The notes under the pieces were generated by a model. It ran no database searches. It saw nothing but the letters and a program-made list of their open reading frames with translations, and had not been told where the DNA came from. From positions 62,001 to 126,000 of the forward strand of contig NZ_FNFM01000006.1 of the NCBI RefSeq assembly GCF_900101095.1: a stretch of 64,000 nucleotides of DNA. The letters run 5' to 3'. The stretch comes from Actinopolyspora mzabensis (GTDB lineage: Bacteria > Actinomycetota > Actinomycetes > Mycobacteriales > Pseudonocardiaceae). Shown one piece after another: positions 24,347-33,900 of the stretch; within the stretch, counting starts at the first letter, position 1; the number at the start of each line of letters is the position of its first letter. The translations under genes were made by a program, and so were the position numbers.

Positions 24347-25735
24347 ATGTCTTCGAGTCCTACTGTTCCGATAATGTGTTACGCGAGTCAGGCGAAGGAC
24401 ATCCGGGCCAATATGGCCGGAACACCTGAAGCCACTCAACTTCCCTCGGCGAGTAGCCAGGGGTCCAGCTCGCTGGAGATCGCTGCCTCGAAATTCCGGA
24501 GCATCGTCGAAACCGTCAACTCGGCGCTGGGCAAGGCCGAAGAGGCCCACGAGGGGCGTGCGGCCGAGATCGCCAAGGCTTCGGTCTCCGCGGTCAAGCC
24601 GGTCGTCGACAACGCGGCCGATTTCTGCGAAACCGTCCAGAAATCGTTGGACGATCAGGCGGGCGCGCAGCGCAAGACTTTCCAGGATCTTCCGGCTGAG
24701 GGTGGCAAACTCTCGGACGGCCGTCCCGCCCAGATGGAACCGCCTGAGAAGAACTGGGCGGACGACAGCGGGATCAGTGGTGTTCCCGGGTTGGGGTGGA
24801 CCAGTGATTACGAGGAGAAGCAGGAGCGTTATCGGGCCACCAATGCCGAGGCCAACGGTGTGATGGGTCGGTACAGGGAGCAGACGACGGCGGCGACACA
24901 GGGCCTGCCGGAGTTCAAGCCGTCGGAGGACTCCGACACCGACGCGTCGCGGCAGGCCGACTACGGCGGCAGCGCGGGCAGCGTGGTCGCGGGCAGCACC
25001 TTCGACAACAGTGTGGGCTCGGGATACTCGGCGCCCGCCGCCTCGTCCTCGGCGTGGGCCGGAGGTTCCGGCGGCTCGGTCGGTGGTGGCTCGTATGCCC
25101 CGTCGGGTGGTTCCGGTGTGGGCGGTGGGTCCTACACCTCACAGCCCGCCGGCTCGAGCTCGGCGTGGGTGAACCCCTCGGGTGGTGGCTCCGCGGGCAG
25201 CGGCTCGCTTCCGCCGGGCGCGGTGCGCGGATCGGACGGCACGGTCTACCGGCAGGGGCCGGACGGTGCTTGGCAGCGGCAGAATCCGTACAACGGCCGG
25301 TGGGCGCCGGCTCCGAACGGCCCGCCCGGAGTGTCCGGCGGTTCGGGTTCCGGTGCTCGTGCCGGCGGCGCGGGTGGCCTCGGTAGTGGTCGTGCCGGCG
25401 GTGCGGGCGGTCTCGGTGGTGCCCGTGGTGGTTACGCGGGCGGTGCCGGTGGGTTCGGTGGAACCGCCGCCGGTGAGCCCGCTGCTGGTGGCCGTTCCGG
25501 GGCGGGTTCGTTCGGCCCGAAGGGCGGCGGCTCGACCGTCTCGGGTGCCAATGCCGCTGGTGGGGCTCGTGGCGCGCCGATGGGTGGTGCCGGTGCCCGC
25601 CAGGGTGATGGTGGCGACGAGGAGGAGCACGACCGTCCGAGTTGGCTGGTCGAGGACGAGGACGTGTTCACCAACGACATGCAGCGGGTGGCCCCGCCGG
25701 TACTGGGTGAGACCCCCTACGAACAGGGCCGCTGA
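24347..25735 (+). CDS. PPE-like ESX-associated protein
   Basis: The 462-residue product has an N-terminal helical PPE/WXG-like domain (about 1-175; SLEIAASKFRSIVETVNSAL), then a long Gly/Ser/Ala-rich repeat region (about 200-420), with ends like PSWLVEDEDVFTNDM and VAPPVLGE. That C-terminal motif is frequent in Pseudonocardiales PPE-type proteins. It is probably secreted or chaperoned by EspG, encoded just downstream. The ATG at 24347 follows GGTGGGGGTA; a GTG at 24338 is possible. Gly-rich low complexity makes frame reading less certain in the middle, but the frame stays open. Confidence 0.8.
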   Translation: MSSSPTVPIMCYASQAKDIRANMAGTPEATQLPSASSQGSSSLEIAASKFRSIVETVNSALGKAEEAHEGRAAEIAKASVSAVKPVVDNAADFCETVQKSLDDQAGAQRKTFQDLPAEGGKLSDGRPAQMEPPEKNWADDSGISGVPGLGWTSDYEEKQERYRATNAEANGVMGRYREQTTAATQGLPEFKPSEDSDTDASRQADYGGSAGSVVAGSTFDNSVGSGYSAPAASSSAWAGGSGGSVGGGSYAPSGGSGVGGGSYTSQPAGSSSAWVNPSGGGSAGSGSLPPGAVRGSDGTVYRQGPDGAWQRQNPYNGRWAPAPNGPPGVSGGSGSGARAGGAGGLGSGRAGGAGGLGGARGGYAGGAGGFGGTAAGEPAAGGRSGAGSFGPKGGGSTVSGANAAGGARGAPMGGAGARQGDGGDEEEHDRPSWLVEDEDVFTNDMQRVAPPVLGETPYEQGR

Positions 25736-25761
25736 CCGGCGAAACCCGAAACGAGGCAACA

Positions 25762-25789
25762 GGCCGTCCCCCACGAGCACGGGACGGCC
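25762..25789 (+). terminator. Hairpin terminator after the PPE-like gene
   Basis: GGCCGTCCC (25762-25770) pairs with GGGACGGCC (25781-25789) around a 10-base loop, 26 bp after the stop. No T-tract, as is common in high-GC actinobacteria. It separates the PPE-like gene from espG. Confidence 0.6.
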
Positions 25790-25985
25790 GTCCAAGTGAG
25801 ACCGAGGCGAACACTCGCGTAGCGCCCGGCGCGGGCACGCTCCACCGGGCACGCCCCGATGGGCGAGTCCACTGGCACGCCTCACCGGCCGTGCCACCGG
25901 ACCCCGCCGGTCGCCACGCGAGTTCCCTCCGCCACGCGTTCGCGAACGCACGGTGCGCGGAGCGGCAGAACCAACGGAAACGACG

Positions 25986-26795
25986 GTGCGGAACCAGATC
26001 TCTGTCGGCCCAGCGGCCGCCATCTACCTGTGTGAGCGTTACGACCTCACGATCCACCCGCTGCTGCGGGTGGGCATGCTGTCGGTGCAGCTCGACGAGG
26101 ACGAACGGGTCCGGATCCCGGAAGAGGGCCGGGCCGAGCTGCAGCGGCAGGGGTTGATCCAGACCGACGAGGTGCACCCCTTCCTCGACGACGCCTGGCA
26201 CCTGCTCGCCTATCCACCGCTGGCGCTCGGCATGGCGGTGCGCGACGACGAGGAGAGCTTCAACGCGGTGCTGGCAGAGCAGGGCCGCGGCACGCTGCGC
26301 GCCTACCAGGCCGACGCCCCCGACTCCGGCTCGGCGGAGAACATCCTGCTCGATCGGCAGGAGTACGGCGGTCTCGGCGGAAACGCCGTCAAACTGCTCG
26401 GCGAGCTCAAACCGCTCTCCGGCGGCTCGGCCAGCGTGCCCACCGAGCTGCTCAAGCAGGTGGGCCAACGGATGAAGTCCGATCCCTCCGGCAACGCCAT
26501 GAGCGCGCTGGCGTCGGTGGGGGTCCGGCAGAACGACGCGCGGGTGCTCGGCAACGTCATGACCACGCCGCGCAGCACCGAGGCGGTCATCACGGCCCGC
26601 CGTCACGACCGCAAGGTCAACCGGACGCACAAGCTGCCGAACGGCCTGCAGGTCTTCCGCACCGAGCAGGGCTGCTACATGACCCAGCAGAGCACCGGAA
26701 GCGACGGGCGCGAGTGGTTCACCGTCGCGCCCGCCGACCCACGCAAGGTCACCGCCAAGCTGGAGGAGATGCTCGAACACCTTCGTAGCGCCTGA
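25986..26795 (+). CDS. EspG-family ESX secretion chaperone
   Basis: The 269-residue product matches the EspG family, cytosolic chaperones that bind PE/PPE substrates for type VII secretion. Seen in it are the acidic N-terminal half (PAAAIYLCERYDLTIHPLL, DEDERVRIPEEGRAELQRQG) and the C-terminal beta-sheet half (GLQVFRTEQGCYMTQQSTG, then WFTVAPADPRKVTAKLEEML). The GTG at 25986 follows GGAAACGACG; an upstream GTG at 25953 is possible. No EccB-E secretion core is present in this window, so the locus must rely on one elsewhere. Confidence 0.85.
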   Translation: MRNQISVGPAAAIYLCERYDLTIHPLLRVGMLSVQLDEDERVRIPEEGRAELQRQGLIQTDEVHPFLDDAWHLLAYPPLALGMAVRDDEESFNAVLAEQGRGTLRAYQADAPDSGSAENILLDRQEYGGLGGNAVKLLGELKPLSGGSASVPTELLKQVGQRMKSDPSGNAMSALASVGVRQNDARVLGNVMTTPRSTEAVITARRHDRKVNRTHKLPNGLQVFRTEQGCYMTQQSTGSDGREWFTVAPADPRKVTAKLEEMLEHLRSA

Positions 26796-26817
26796 GCCTC
26801 GCCCGGTTGCCGGGGTG

Positions 26818-27000
26818 GTCGCTTGGCGGAACCTCTGGCACGGCTCTCGCTGCGGGTCCGGCGACATCGGGTAGCGACGCACGACGTCTCCGGCGTCCTC
26901 GCGAGAGCCGCACCGGAGAACCCGTGGACTGTTGCCCTGCGTGAGTGGTGGGAGTTCGGCACTGCGCCGCGGGGCCGGCGATTTCGCGGGAAATCGCCGG
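26818..27000 (+). repeat. Composite dispersed repeat: long hairpin plus short palindrome
   Basis: In order: GCGGAACCTC, CACGGCTCTCGCTGCGGG, CGACATCGGGTAGCGAC, CTCGCGAGAGCCGCAC, GAGAACCCG, GCGTGAGTGGTGGGAGTTCGG and the palindrome CCGGCGATTTC-GCGG-GAAATCGCCGG (26975-27000, 11-bp perfect arms). The outer arms GCGGAACC.../...GAGAACCCG and CGGCTCTCGC/GCGAGAGCCG are inverted repeats. The same order recurs at 52755-52939 and, reversed, at 34332-34466 and 40729-40898. Confidence 0.75.
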
Positions 27001-27030
27001 CAGCCGGGACCGCACCGACCCACCTGCCGG

Positions 27031-27048
27031 CGGTTTCGTGGGAAATCG
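27031..27048. repeat. Short dispersed palindrome
   Basis: CGGTTTCGTGGGAAATCG, a variant of the CGATTTC-NNNN-GAAATCG family, 31 bp after the copy at 26975. Confidence 0.55.
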
Positions 27049-27097
27049 AGGCCGCTCCGGAGGTGCGGGGCGGGTGGTCAGGGCCGGGGAAGCCCGG

Positions 27098-28432
27098 TCA
27101 GCTGCCGAGGACGCGGGCCAGGTAGGGGTTGCCGAACACACGCTCCGGGTCCAGCCGGTCCCGCACCCGCAGGAAGTCGTCGAACCGGGGGTAGCTGCGG
27201 CGCAGCTCCTCGGCGCCGAGCCCGTGCATCTTGCCCCAGTGCGGCCTGCCCCCGACCTCCCGCACGATTCCCTCGAAGGTGTCGAACCACTCGCGGTACG
27301 GCATCCCCTTGTACTGGTGGATCGCGACGTAGGCGGTCTCGCGCCCGTGAGCGGTGGACAGCCAGATGTCGTCGGCCTCGGCCACCCGAACCTCGACGGG
27401 GAACATCACCGGATGGCGCAGGCGCGCCACGGCACCCCGCAGCCGCTCGATCACCTCCGGCAGCCGCTCGCGCGGGATCGCGTACTCCGACTCCACGAAC
27501 CGGACGGTCCGGCTGGTCACGAACACCCGGTGCGAGATGTCGCCGTAGGAGCGTCCCGACCAGGTGGCGCCGCAGATCCGGCTCAGCCGCCGCACGAGAC
27601 GGGGGTTGCGCCTCCCGATCTCGCACGCGAGACCGAACAGCCCGTTCTCCAGCACCCGGTACTCCAGCCAGGAGCGCACCGGGTGCAGTGGTCGGGGCCG
27701 CTCGTGGTCGGGCAGTCTGTTGTTTCGTTTTACCAGGGTGTGCGTGCTGTGCGGGAACCAGTAGAACTCGAAGTGGTCGTTCTCGGTGGCGTAGCGCTCG
27801 AACTCGGCCAGCACCTCGTCGAGTTGCCGCGGGTGTTCCTCGGCGGCCAGTGCGAACGCGGGAACGCAGCGCAGCGTCACCGTGCTGATCAGACCCAGCG
27901 CCCCGAGACCGACCCGGGCCGCGGCGAACGTCTCGGGGTTCTCGGTGGGGGAGCAGCGCAGCGTCGAGCCGTCGGCCAGTATCAGTTCCAGCGCCGCCAC
28001 CTGGGTGGCCAGCCCGCCCAGCTTCGCCCCGGTGCCGTGGGTGCCGGTGGATATCGCGCCTGCCACGGTCTGCCGGTCGATGTCGCCGAGGTTGGGCAGT
28101 GCCAGTCCCAGCCGGTCCAGCAGTTCGTTGAGCAGGTGCAGCGGCGTCCCGCCGCGGACCGTGACCGTCCTTCGATCGGGGGCCACATCGGTGATCCCGG
28201 TCCATTCCGACAGGTCGAGTGCCGTGACCTCGGTACGCTCACCGGACGGCAGCGGTGCGGCGATCTCGCTGAACGAGTGGCCGGACCCCAACGGGCGCAC
28301 CCCGTGGCCCGCGGCACGCGCCTCGGTGACGGTGTTGACGAGGTCGGCCCGGTCGCGCGGGCGTGCGGTTCGGCTCTCGGATGCGACCGCCGTGCTCGCC
28401 CAGTTCGACCACGTGGTTCGGGTAATCGTCAT
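27098..28432 (-). CDS. D-arabinono-1,4-lactone oxidase family protein
   Basis: The 444-residue product is a VAO-type flavoprotein with an ALO domain, oxidising sugar lactones or related polyols with FAD. The FAD-binding part shows PLGSGHSFSEIAAP (about 47-60; the His may carry covalent FAD) and DIDRQTVAGAISTGTHGTG. The C-terminal ALO domain has the HWGKMH motif near residue 400, then RFDDFLRVRDRLDPERVFGN. Length is usual. It is divergent from a PLP-dependent deaminase/aldolase gene, a pairing seen in other actinobacteria, although the shared pathway is not established. Confidence 0.9.
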   Translation of the reverse strand: MTITRTTWSNWASTAVASESRTARPRDRADLVNTVTEARAAGHGVRPLGSGHSFSEIAAPLPSGERTEVTALDLSEWTGITDVAPDRRTVTVRGGTPLHLLNELLDRLGLALPNLGDIDRQTVAGAISTGTHGTGAKLGGLATQVAALELILADGSTLRCSPTENPETFAAARVGLGALGLISTVTLRCVPAFALAAEEHPRQLDEVLAEFERYATENDHFEFYWFPHSTHTLVKRNNRLPDHERPRPLHPVRSWLEYRVLENGLFGLACEIGRRNPRLVRRLSRICGATWSGRSYGDISHRVFVTSRTVRFVESEYAIPRERLPEVIERLRGAVARLRHPVMFPVEVRVAEADDIWLSTAHGRETAYVAIHQYKGMPYREWFDTFEGIVREVGGRPHWGKMHGLGAEELRRSYPRFDDFLRVRDRLDPERVFGNPYLARVLGS

Positions 28433-28519
28433 GACCGCATCGTCCTTCCGCCGCCGATTGCCGGAAAATTATGTGAATATCTCTCGCGTAACAAGGGGTG
28501 CGGGCTTACCTTGAAATAC

Positions 28520-29797
28520 GTGACCCCGTCGGCAGCACCCACCATCGCCGGTTCCGCGACACGGTTGGACGCCGTGACCGCCGAGCTGGAACCACCCTTC
28601 GGGGTGGCGGATCTGGACGCGTTCGACCGCAATGCCGCCGAACTCGCGAGACGCGCCCACGGCAAGCCGATCCGCCTGGCCACGAAGTCGCTGCGCTGCC
28701 CCGAGCTGATCCGCCGCGCGCTGCGCTCACCGGGTTTCGCGGGACTGATGTGCTACAACCTGCCCGAGGCGCTCTGGCTGTACCGACTGGGAATCTCCGA
28801 CGACCTGCTGGTCGCCTACCCCACGGTCGACCGCGCGGCCCTGGCGGAACTGGCCGCCGATCCGGGCGCCGCCGCAGCGGTCACGATCACCGTCGACTCC
28901 GTCGAGCAGCTCGACCTGATCGAACGGGTGACCTCCGGCGCCGCCGAGCGGGTGCGGATCTGCATGGAGATCGACGCTGCCTGGCGCCCGCTGGAAGGGC
29001 CGCCGCTCTCCCGTGTTCCCGGGCTCGGCACGAAGCTCGTCGAGCGGCTGCACCTCGGCCCGTTGCGCTCGCCGGTGCGTTCGCCGCGACAGGCGCGCGA
29101 GCTGACGCGGGAGATCCAGCGCCGGGAAGCCTTCCGGCTCGTCGGCATGCTGGTCTACGAAGGACAGATAGCGGGAATCGGTGACGCCCCACCCGGGCAG
29201 CCGCTACGCGCGGCTGCCGTCCGTTGGGTGCGGCGTGGCTCGGCCACGGAACTCGCCCGCCGTCGTGCGGCGGTCGCCGAGGCCGTCGGTGAGCTCTGCT
29301 CGCTGGAATTCGTCAACGGAGGTGGAACCGGCAGTCTGGAGACGACGACGATCGAATCGGCCGTCACCGAGGTAGCGGCGGGCTCGGGTCTGATAGGGCC
29401 GACCCTGTTCGACGCCTACGAGGCGTTCCAACCGCTGCCCGCCGTGCTGTTCGCGCTGCCGGTGGTACGTCGCCCCGACCGTCGTAGTGCCACCCTGTTC
29501 TCCGGTGGTTATACGGCTTCCGGTGTGGCGGGGCCGGACCGGCTTCCCAGCCCTTACCTGCCCAGTGGGTTGCGACTGACCGGAACCGAAGGCGCCGGGG
29601 AGGTACAGACCCCCGTCGTGGGGCCGGGAGCACGGCGACTCCGGCCGGGTGATCGGGTTTGGTTCCGGCACGCCAAGGCAGGCGAGCTGGCCGAGCGGCT
29701 TCCCGAGTACCACCTGCTCGAATCCCTCGACTCCGGAGCGGACCGCAGGCTCGGTGCCGTCGACACTTACCGCGGCGCGGGCAAGTCCTTCGGCTGA
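28520..29797 (+). CDS. PLP-dependent amino acid deaminase/aldolase (alanine racemase-like fold)
   Basis: The roughly 425-residue product resembles D-threonine aldolase/D-serine dehydratase-like enzymes of fold type III. The PLP lysine is expected in IRLATKSLRCPELIRRAL (Lys about 56). Later come LVGMLVYEGQIAGIGD and LEFVNGGGTGSLETT, which bind phosphate, and the C-terminal metal-binding region (GDRVWFRHAKAGELAERLPEY). GTG 28520 is preferred; a TTG at 28511 is possible, and a leaderless start cannot be excluded since no ribosome site is good. It ends inside the end of the convergent TetR gene (31-bp overlap). Confidence 0.85.
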   Translation: MTPSAAPTIAGSATRLDAVTAELEPPFGVADLDAFDRNAAELARRAHGKPIRLATKSLRCPELIRRALRSPGFAGLMCYNLPEALWLYRLGISDDLLVAYPTVDRAALAELAADPGAAAAVTITVDSVEQLDLIERVTSGAAERVRICMEIDAAWRPLEGPPLSRVPGLGTKLVERLHLGPLRSPVRSPRQARELTREIQRREAFRLVGMLVYEGQIAGIGDAPPGQPLRAAAVRWVRRGSATELARRRAAVAEAVGELCSLEFVNGGGTGSLETTTIESAVTEVAAGSGLIGPTLFDAYEAFQPLPAVLFALPVVRRPDRRSATLFSGGYTASGVAGPDRLPSPYLPSGLRLTGTEGAGEVQTPVVGPGARRLRPGDRVWFRHAKAGELAERLPEYHLLESLDSGADRRLGAVDTYRGAGKSFG

Positions 29798-30414
29798 TCC
29801 TCCGAGATCCGACTGGACAGGTAACCGCGGACCAGCTCCCTCGCCTCGTTGACCAGTGTCTGGTCCCCCTCGGGAGCGCGCCGGAACGCCAGGTGCAGCA
29901 CCGCGTCAGCGGCCTCCACCGCGACCGACAGCGGAAGCTCCAGCGCACCGGGTGGCATCCCGAACCGATCCGAGATTAGGCTGGTGAGCTTCTCCGCGAT
30001 CACCGCGTTGTTGTCCTTGGTCTCGTGCAGCAGCCGCAGATCCACCACGTCACCGAAGTGCAGCTTGCTGAACGCGGGTATCTCCCGGTGCATCCCCAGG
30101 TAGACGTCGAAGACCGTGTCCACGGCGTCCCACCAGTGGGCGAGCTCTGTCCGGTCCAGTCGTTCGGAGACCGTCTGCACGAAGCGATCCAGATTGCGCA
30201 GTGTCAGCTCCTGCACCACCGCGCGTTTGTCCGGAAAGAACTGGTACAGCGAACCGACGGCGACACCGGCACGTTCGGCTATCAGTGTCGTGGTCAGCCC
30301 GTCGTACCCCACCTCATCGATGAGTTGTGCGCAGGACTCCAGCATCCGCTCGACACGCTGGGCGCTGCGTTGCTGGACGGGCTTGCGGCGCAGCGGGGCT
30401 ACTTCGGTTGGCAA
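29767..30414 (-). CDS. TetR-family transcriptional regulator
   Basis: The 215-residue product has an N-terminal TetR helix-turn-helix (RMLESCAQLIDEVGYDGLTT, then ERAGVAVGSLYQFFPDKRAVV, about 20-65) and an all-helical ligand domain. The TTG at 30414 is chosen because CAAGGAGTCACC precedes it; the further upstream frame is Arg/Ala-rich and unlike the family. It is divergent from the isonitrile-synthase-like giant and overlaps the aldolase gene tail to tail. It may control either neighbour. Confidence 0.88.
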   Translation of the reverse strand: MPTEVAPLRRKPVQQRSAQRVERMLESCAQLIDEVGYDGLTTTLIAERAGVAVGSLYQFFPDKRAVVQELTLRNLDRFVQTVSERLDRTELAHWWDAVDTVFDVYLGMHREIPAFSKLHFGDVVDLRLLHETKDNNAVIAEKLTSLISDRFGMPPGALELPLSVAVEAADAVLHLAFRRAPEGDQTLVNEARELVRGYLSSRISEDQPKDLPAPR

Positions 30415-30933
30415 GGTGACTCCTTGATCGTATCCGAGCTCCAGGTTTTCCCGGACCGAGTCCGAGGCGCGCCGCAGGCGCCGACGGCCAGCCAAGCGGC
30501 ACGGCTTGCCTAGTCTCGCGCTCTTAAAGCGATCATGCTTCCTGAGCGGTCCTTCAGAGTGTCAGTCGATAGGGTGAGCAGTGATCCTTCGTCCGCACGA
30601 TCGCCGCTGCCGCCGGCCCGGTGAACCGTGCCGACGTCGGCGGGATCCAACGCCCGAGTCGGATCGCGTTACGCGATTATGCACCTCGTCACATCGGCGG
30701 CGAAAAAGATCGCTCGCAAGCGTGAGACGGTGCGCCCGGCCGGTCGGTCGTCCCCCGCACGATTACTCGATGATTGACTATCGCGATCTCGGGGTGGCGC
30801 ATGGTGTTGTCTGACCGAGACGAATCGCTGTCCGCAACCCCGGCACCCCCATCCGGTACCCCGGACCGGATGGTTCCAATCGCGGAGCTCGGTGTCTCCG
30901 CCCGCAGCCGGAGGAAGAGCAAGGAGATACCCG
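30415..30933. other. Divergent promoter region, TetR versus isonitrile-synthase-like gene
   Basis: About 520 bases. An imperfect dyad CGCTCTTAAAGCG near 30519-30531 and nearby AT-rich stretches could be TetR operator or promoter elements, but neither is certain. Frames crossing the gap look like shadows. Confidence 0.4.
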
Positions 30934-33900
30934 TTGGACGGTCGGTCCCGGCTTGGCCCCGAGGAAAACACAGCACCGCCGTTCGGGGCGTGGCCGCTCG
31001 ACGTGGCCCGGGCCAACTCCGTGCTCGCCGGAGGCGAGTACGGGGTGCGTCTGTCGCGTCGCGACGGTCTGGTCAGGTTGGTCGGAGAGAGAGCGGGTAG
31101 TGGGATCTCACTGGGAAGCGCTCCGACCTGGCGGGAGCTCTACCGGACGCTGATCCGACTGCGCCTCACCCGTGGCCGCCGTGATCCGGCGTGGCTGGCG
31201 CTGCTCACCGAAGTACTCGACACCTTCCCCGTCGACTTCCCGGGTAACGGCTCCCCGCGGAGCGCTTCCCCACGGGGTGCGTTCCCGCCGGGTGGGTCCG
31301 GAGCGGGCGGACCCGGACAGGAGGAGCCCCCACGGCCCGGCCCGGCGTGGACCCGGTTCGCCGGGATGTTGGCCGAGGACCCGATAATCCGGATGCACTG
31401 CGCCACGGCCGAACCACGCGTTCCCGACGATGCGGCGGCCCCGCTGGGTGAGCCGAGCCCCCCGCACCCCGCTTTCCCCGGCGGGACCATAGCCGTCCGG
31501 CTCCCCACCCTGCTGCGGATCGGTCCGGCGCTGCCGCAACCGCTGCTGGGTGAGGTGGTGGGCAACCGCTTCGAACGCGCCGAGAGCGCGGCACGCTACT
31601 TCCTGGAACACTTCGTCCGACCGCCGCTGCGGGCCTTCCGGCTCGTGCTGGAGAACTCACCGGGAATGCTGCTCACCCCGCGCGTGGAAACCCTCGCCGT
31701 GGAACTCTCCCCGGAGACCCAGGCGACCGGCCGGTTCGTCTTGACCCCCGAGACCGCGGTGCGCGAGGCCCGGGAGGTCACGGCGAGCGAGGTCCGTGAC
31801 GGGGTGCGCGAACTGGTTCGCACCCTCCAGGAGCTGTCCGCGACGTTCGAGCTGACCCAGTTCGGCGAGCGCGACCGGGCGGGTCGCGGCGAGTTCCGCG
31901 CCGCGATGCGGCAGGTGATCTCGGCCGAGTTGCGTGACCTGGAAACCGGTAGCGCCGATGTGCTCTCCGGAAACCATCCGCTGCGCGGTTTCGTGCACAC
32001 CGTCCCGGCCGAGCAGGACGAGCTGCTTCGCCGGGTGCTGCGCACCGTGCAGGAGCGTACCCGGCTGCGCAGGTGGAATCGCGAGCTCGGCCAACCGGCC
32101 GTGGTGATAGACCTGGAAGCCTGCGGGCTGGTGCCGGAACGCACGGTCCCGCCGGGCCAGGCCGGAAGCGAACCGTTCCGGAACCGCTCGGACGGCGACC
32201 CGTTCCCGCACTCCTTAGCGCGCGGGGAAAGCTCGAATCGTCGTAGCTCCGGAGCCGCCGGGCCCGAACTCCCTCATCCCGAGAGCGTCCTGTCGGAAGG
32301 TTCCCGGTCAGAAGGTTTTCGGCCGGAAGGTTCCCACCCCGAGAATCACCCGTTCGAGCTATGCCGCTTCGAGTCGAGCCGCGACGAACCCGGCGGGGCG
32401 CGCGGACCGCGATTCCGCGGCCGGTCGTCCCACCGCGCCGCCGAATCCGTGTGGGACCCGCCCACCGCCGAGCTGGCGGAGCTGCACACGCCGATCACCG
32501 GCACGGTCGGAGCGGGGCTGCCCAGATTCGTCTGGGACATCCGCGACGCGGGTGGGCGAGTGGTGTTCTGCGGGCCGGGAGCCGAGCGGCACTACGACCA
32601 CGCGCGAGTCGTACTGGATCGCGCCGGAGTCCCCGAGGCCGACCTGATCCGGGTGCCGCTCACCGAAGCCGGTTCCGCGACCGAGTGGACCGTCCACCGG
32701 TTGCGGGAACTCGGCGACACCGACGTCGTGGCGATCTTCGACACCGAATCCGCCGCCACCGGGATCGAGCTCCCCGGAGTGCTGACCGTCGCGGTCTCGC
32801 CGCGGGGGACGCTGCCCCGCCAGCGCGACGGTCGGAGGAACGGTGTCGAGCCCTTCCCGGTACCGGACCGGGTCGTTCCCGTGATCTCCAGTTTCGAGAT
32901 CTCCCCGTGGCGCCATGCCGCGTGGTCCCAGCCCGTGCTCTCCAACACGCATTCCCTGGAAGAACTCCAGATAGCCTCGTTGCGGGAGAACCGCAGCTCG
33001 TGGCGCTGGGCGGTCCGGCTGAGCCGGGCGGAAACCGAATCCATGGTGGAATCCGTGCTCGACGACGCCGACCGTGCCGCGGACCGAACCGCGCGTGGCG
33101 CCAGGGTGAAGTTCGCGGTCGACGAGCCGGTCGCCGACCCGGCCGAACGGACCCGGCGCACCGTCGGGGCGTTGCATCACGTGCTCACCAGGAAGCAGTT
33201 CCTCAAGGGATCGCGCTCCAACTACCTGCTGGCGGACATGCATCGCGACGCGGATCTCTTCGTGGCGCGCGACGAGCCGGTCGAGGTGATGCTGCTGGGC
33301 TTCCCGGTCAAGCATTCGCTGAACCGGCTGAAGGCGTGCGGGCCGCTACCCGACATCGCCGAGCTGGGTGGGCTGATCCGGCTGCGCGAGCTGCAGCGAG
33401 CGGCGCGTGGTGTCTACCCGCCCGGGCTGCGTTTCAACATCCTCACCGACGGCAGGCACTTCCGTCCCAGGCCGGTCTCGGTGACAGCCGCTTACACCCG
33501 CAAACTGCGCGAGTACGCCTCGATGGTGGGGCTCGACGGCTGCGTGTCCATCCGCGAGATCGACTCGCTGGCCACCGAACGGCTCGGGCGGGAGGTGACC
33601 GACCTTCGCCCCGACATGTACGAACGTTTCCGAGGTTCGCTGGAACGCGCGCTGCAAGGGCTCGACATCACCGACCAACCGCTGCGCACCCTGGACCGGG
33701 TGCGGGATCGGGCGGATGCGCGGCTGGGGCCGGACGCGGAGAGTGTGGCGCGTTCGCTCTACCTGTTCCGCGAGATGGTGATGTCCATGGTCTACTCCGT
33801 GCCCGTGCCGACTCCCACGGGCACGGATCGGTTCGGTTGGGCCCGAAGGGTCTACGCCGATGTCTACAACCTCGGTGACTCGCGACTCTCGCCGCAGCTC

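Larger units (their letters stand above)
26796..27097. other. Convergent gap filled by dispersed repeats
   Basis: About 300 bases between espG and the lactone oxidase gene. Nearly all of it is the composite repeat at 26818-27000 and an extra palindrome at 27031-27048. No gene was seen. Confidence 0.6.
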
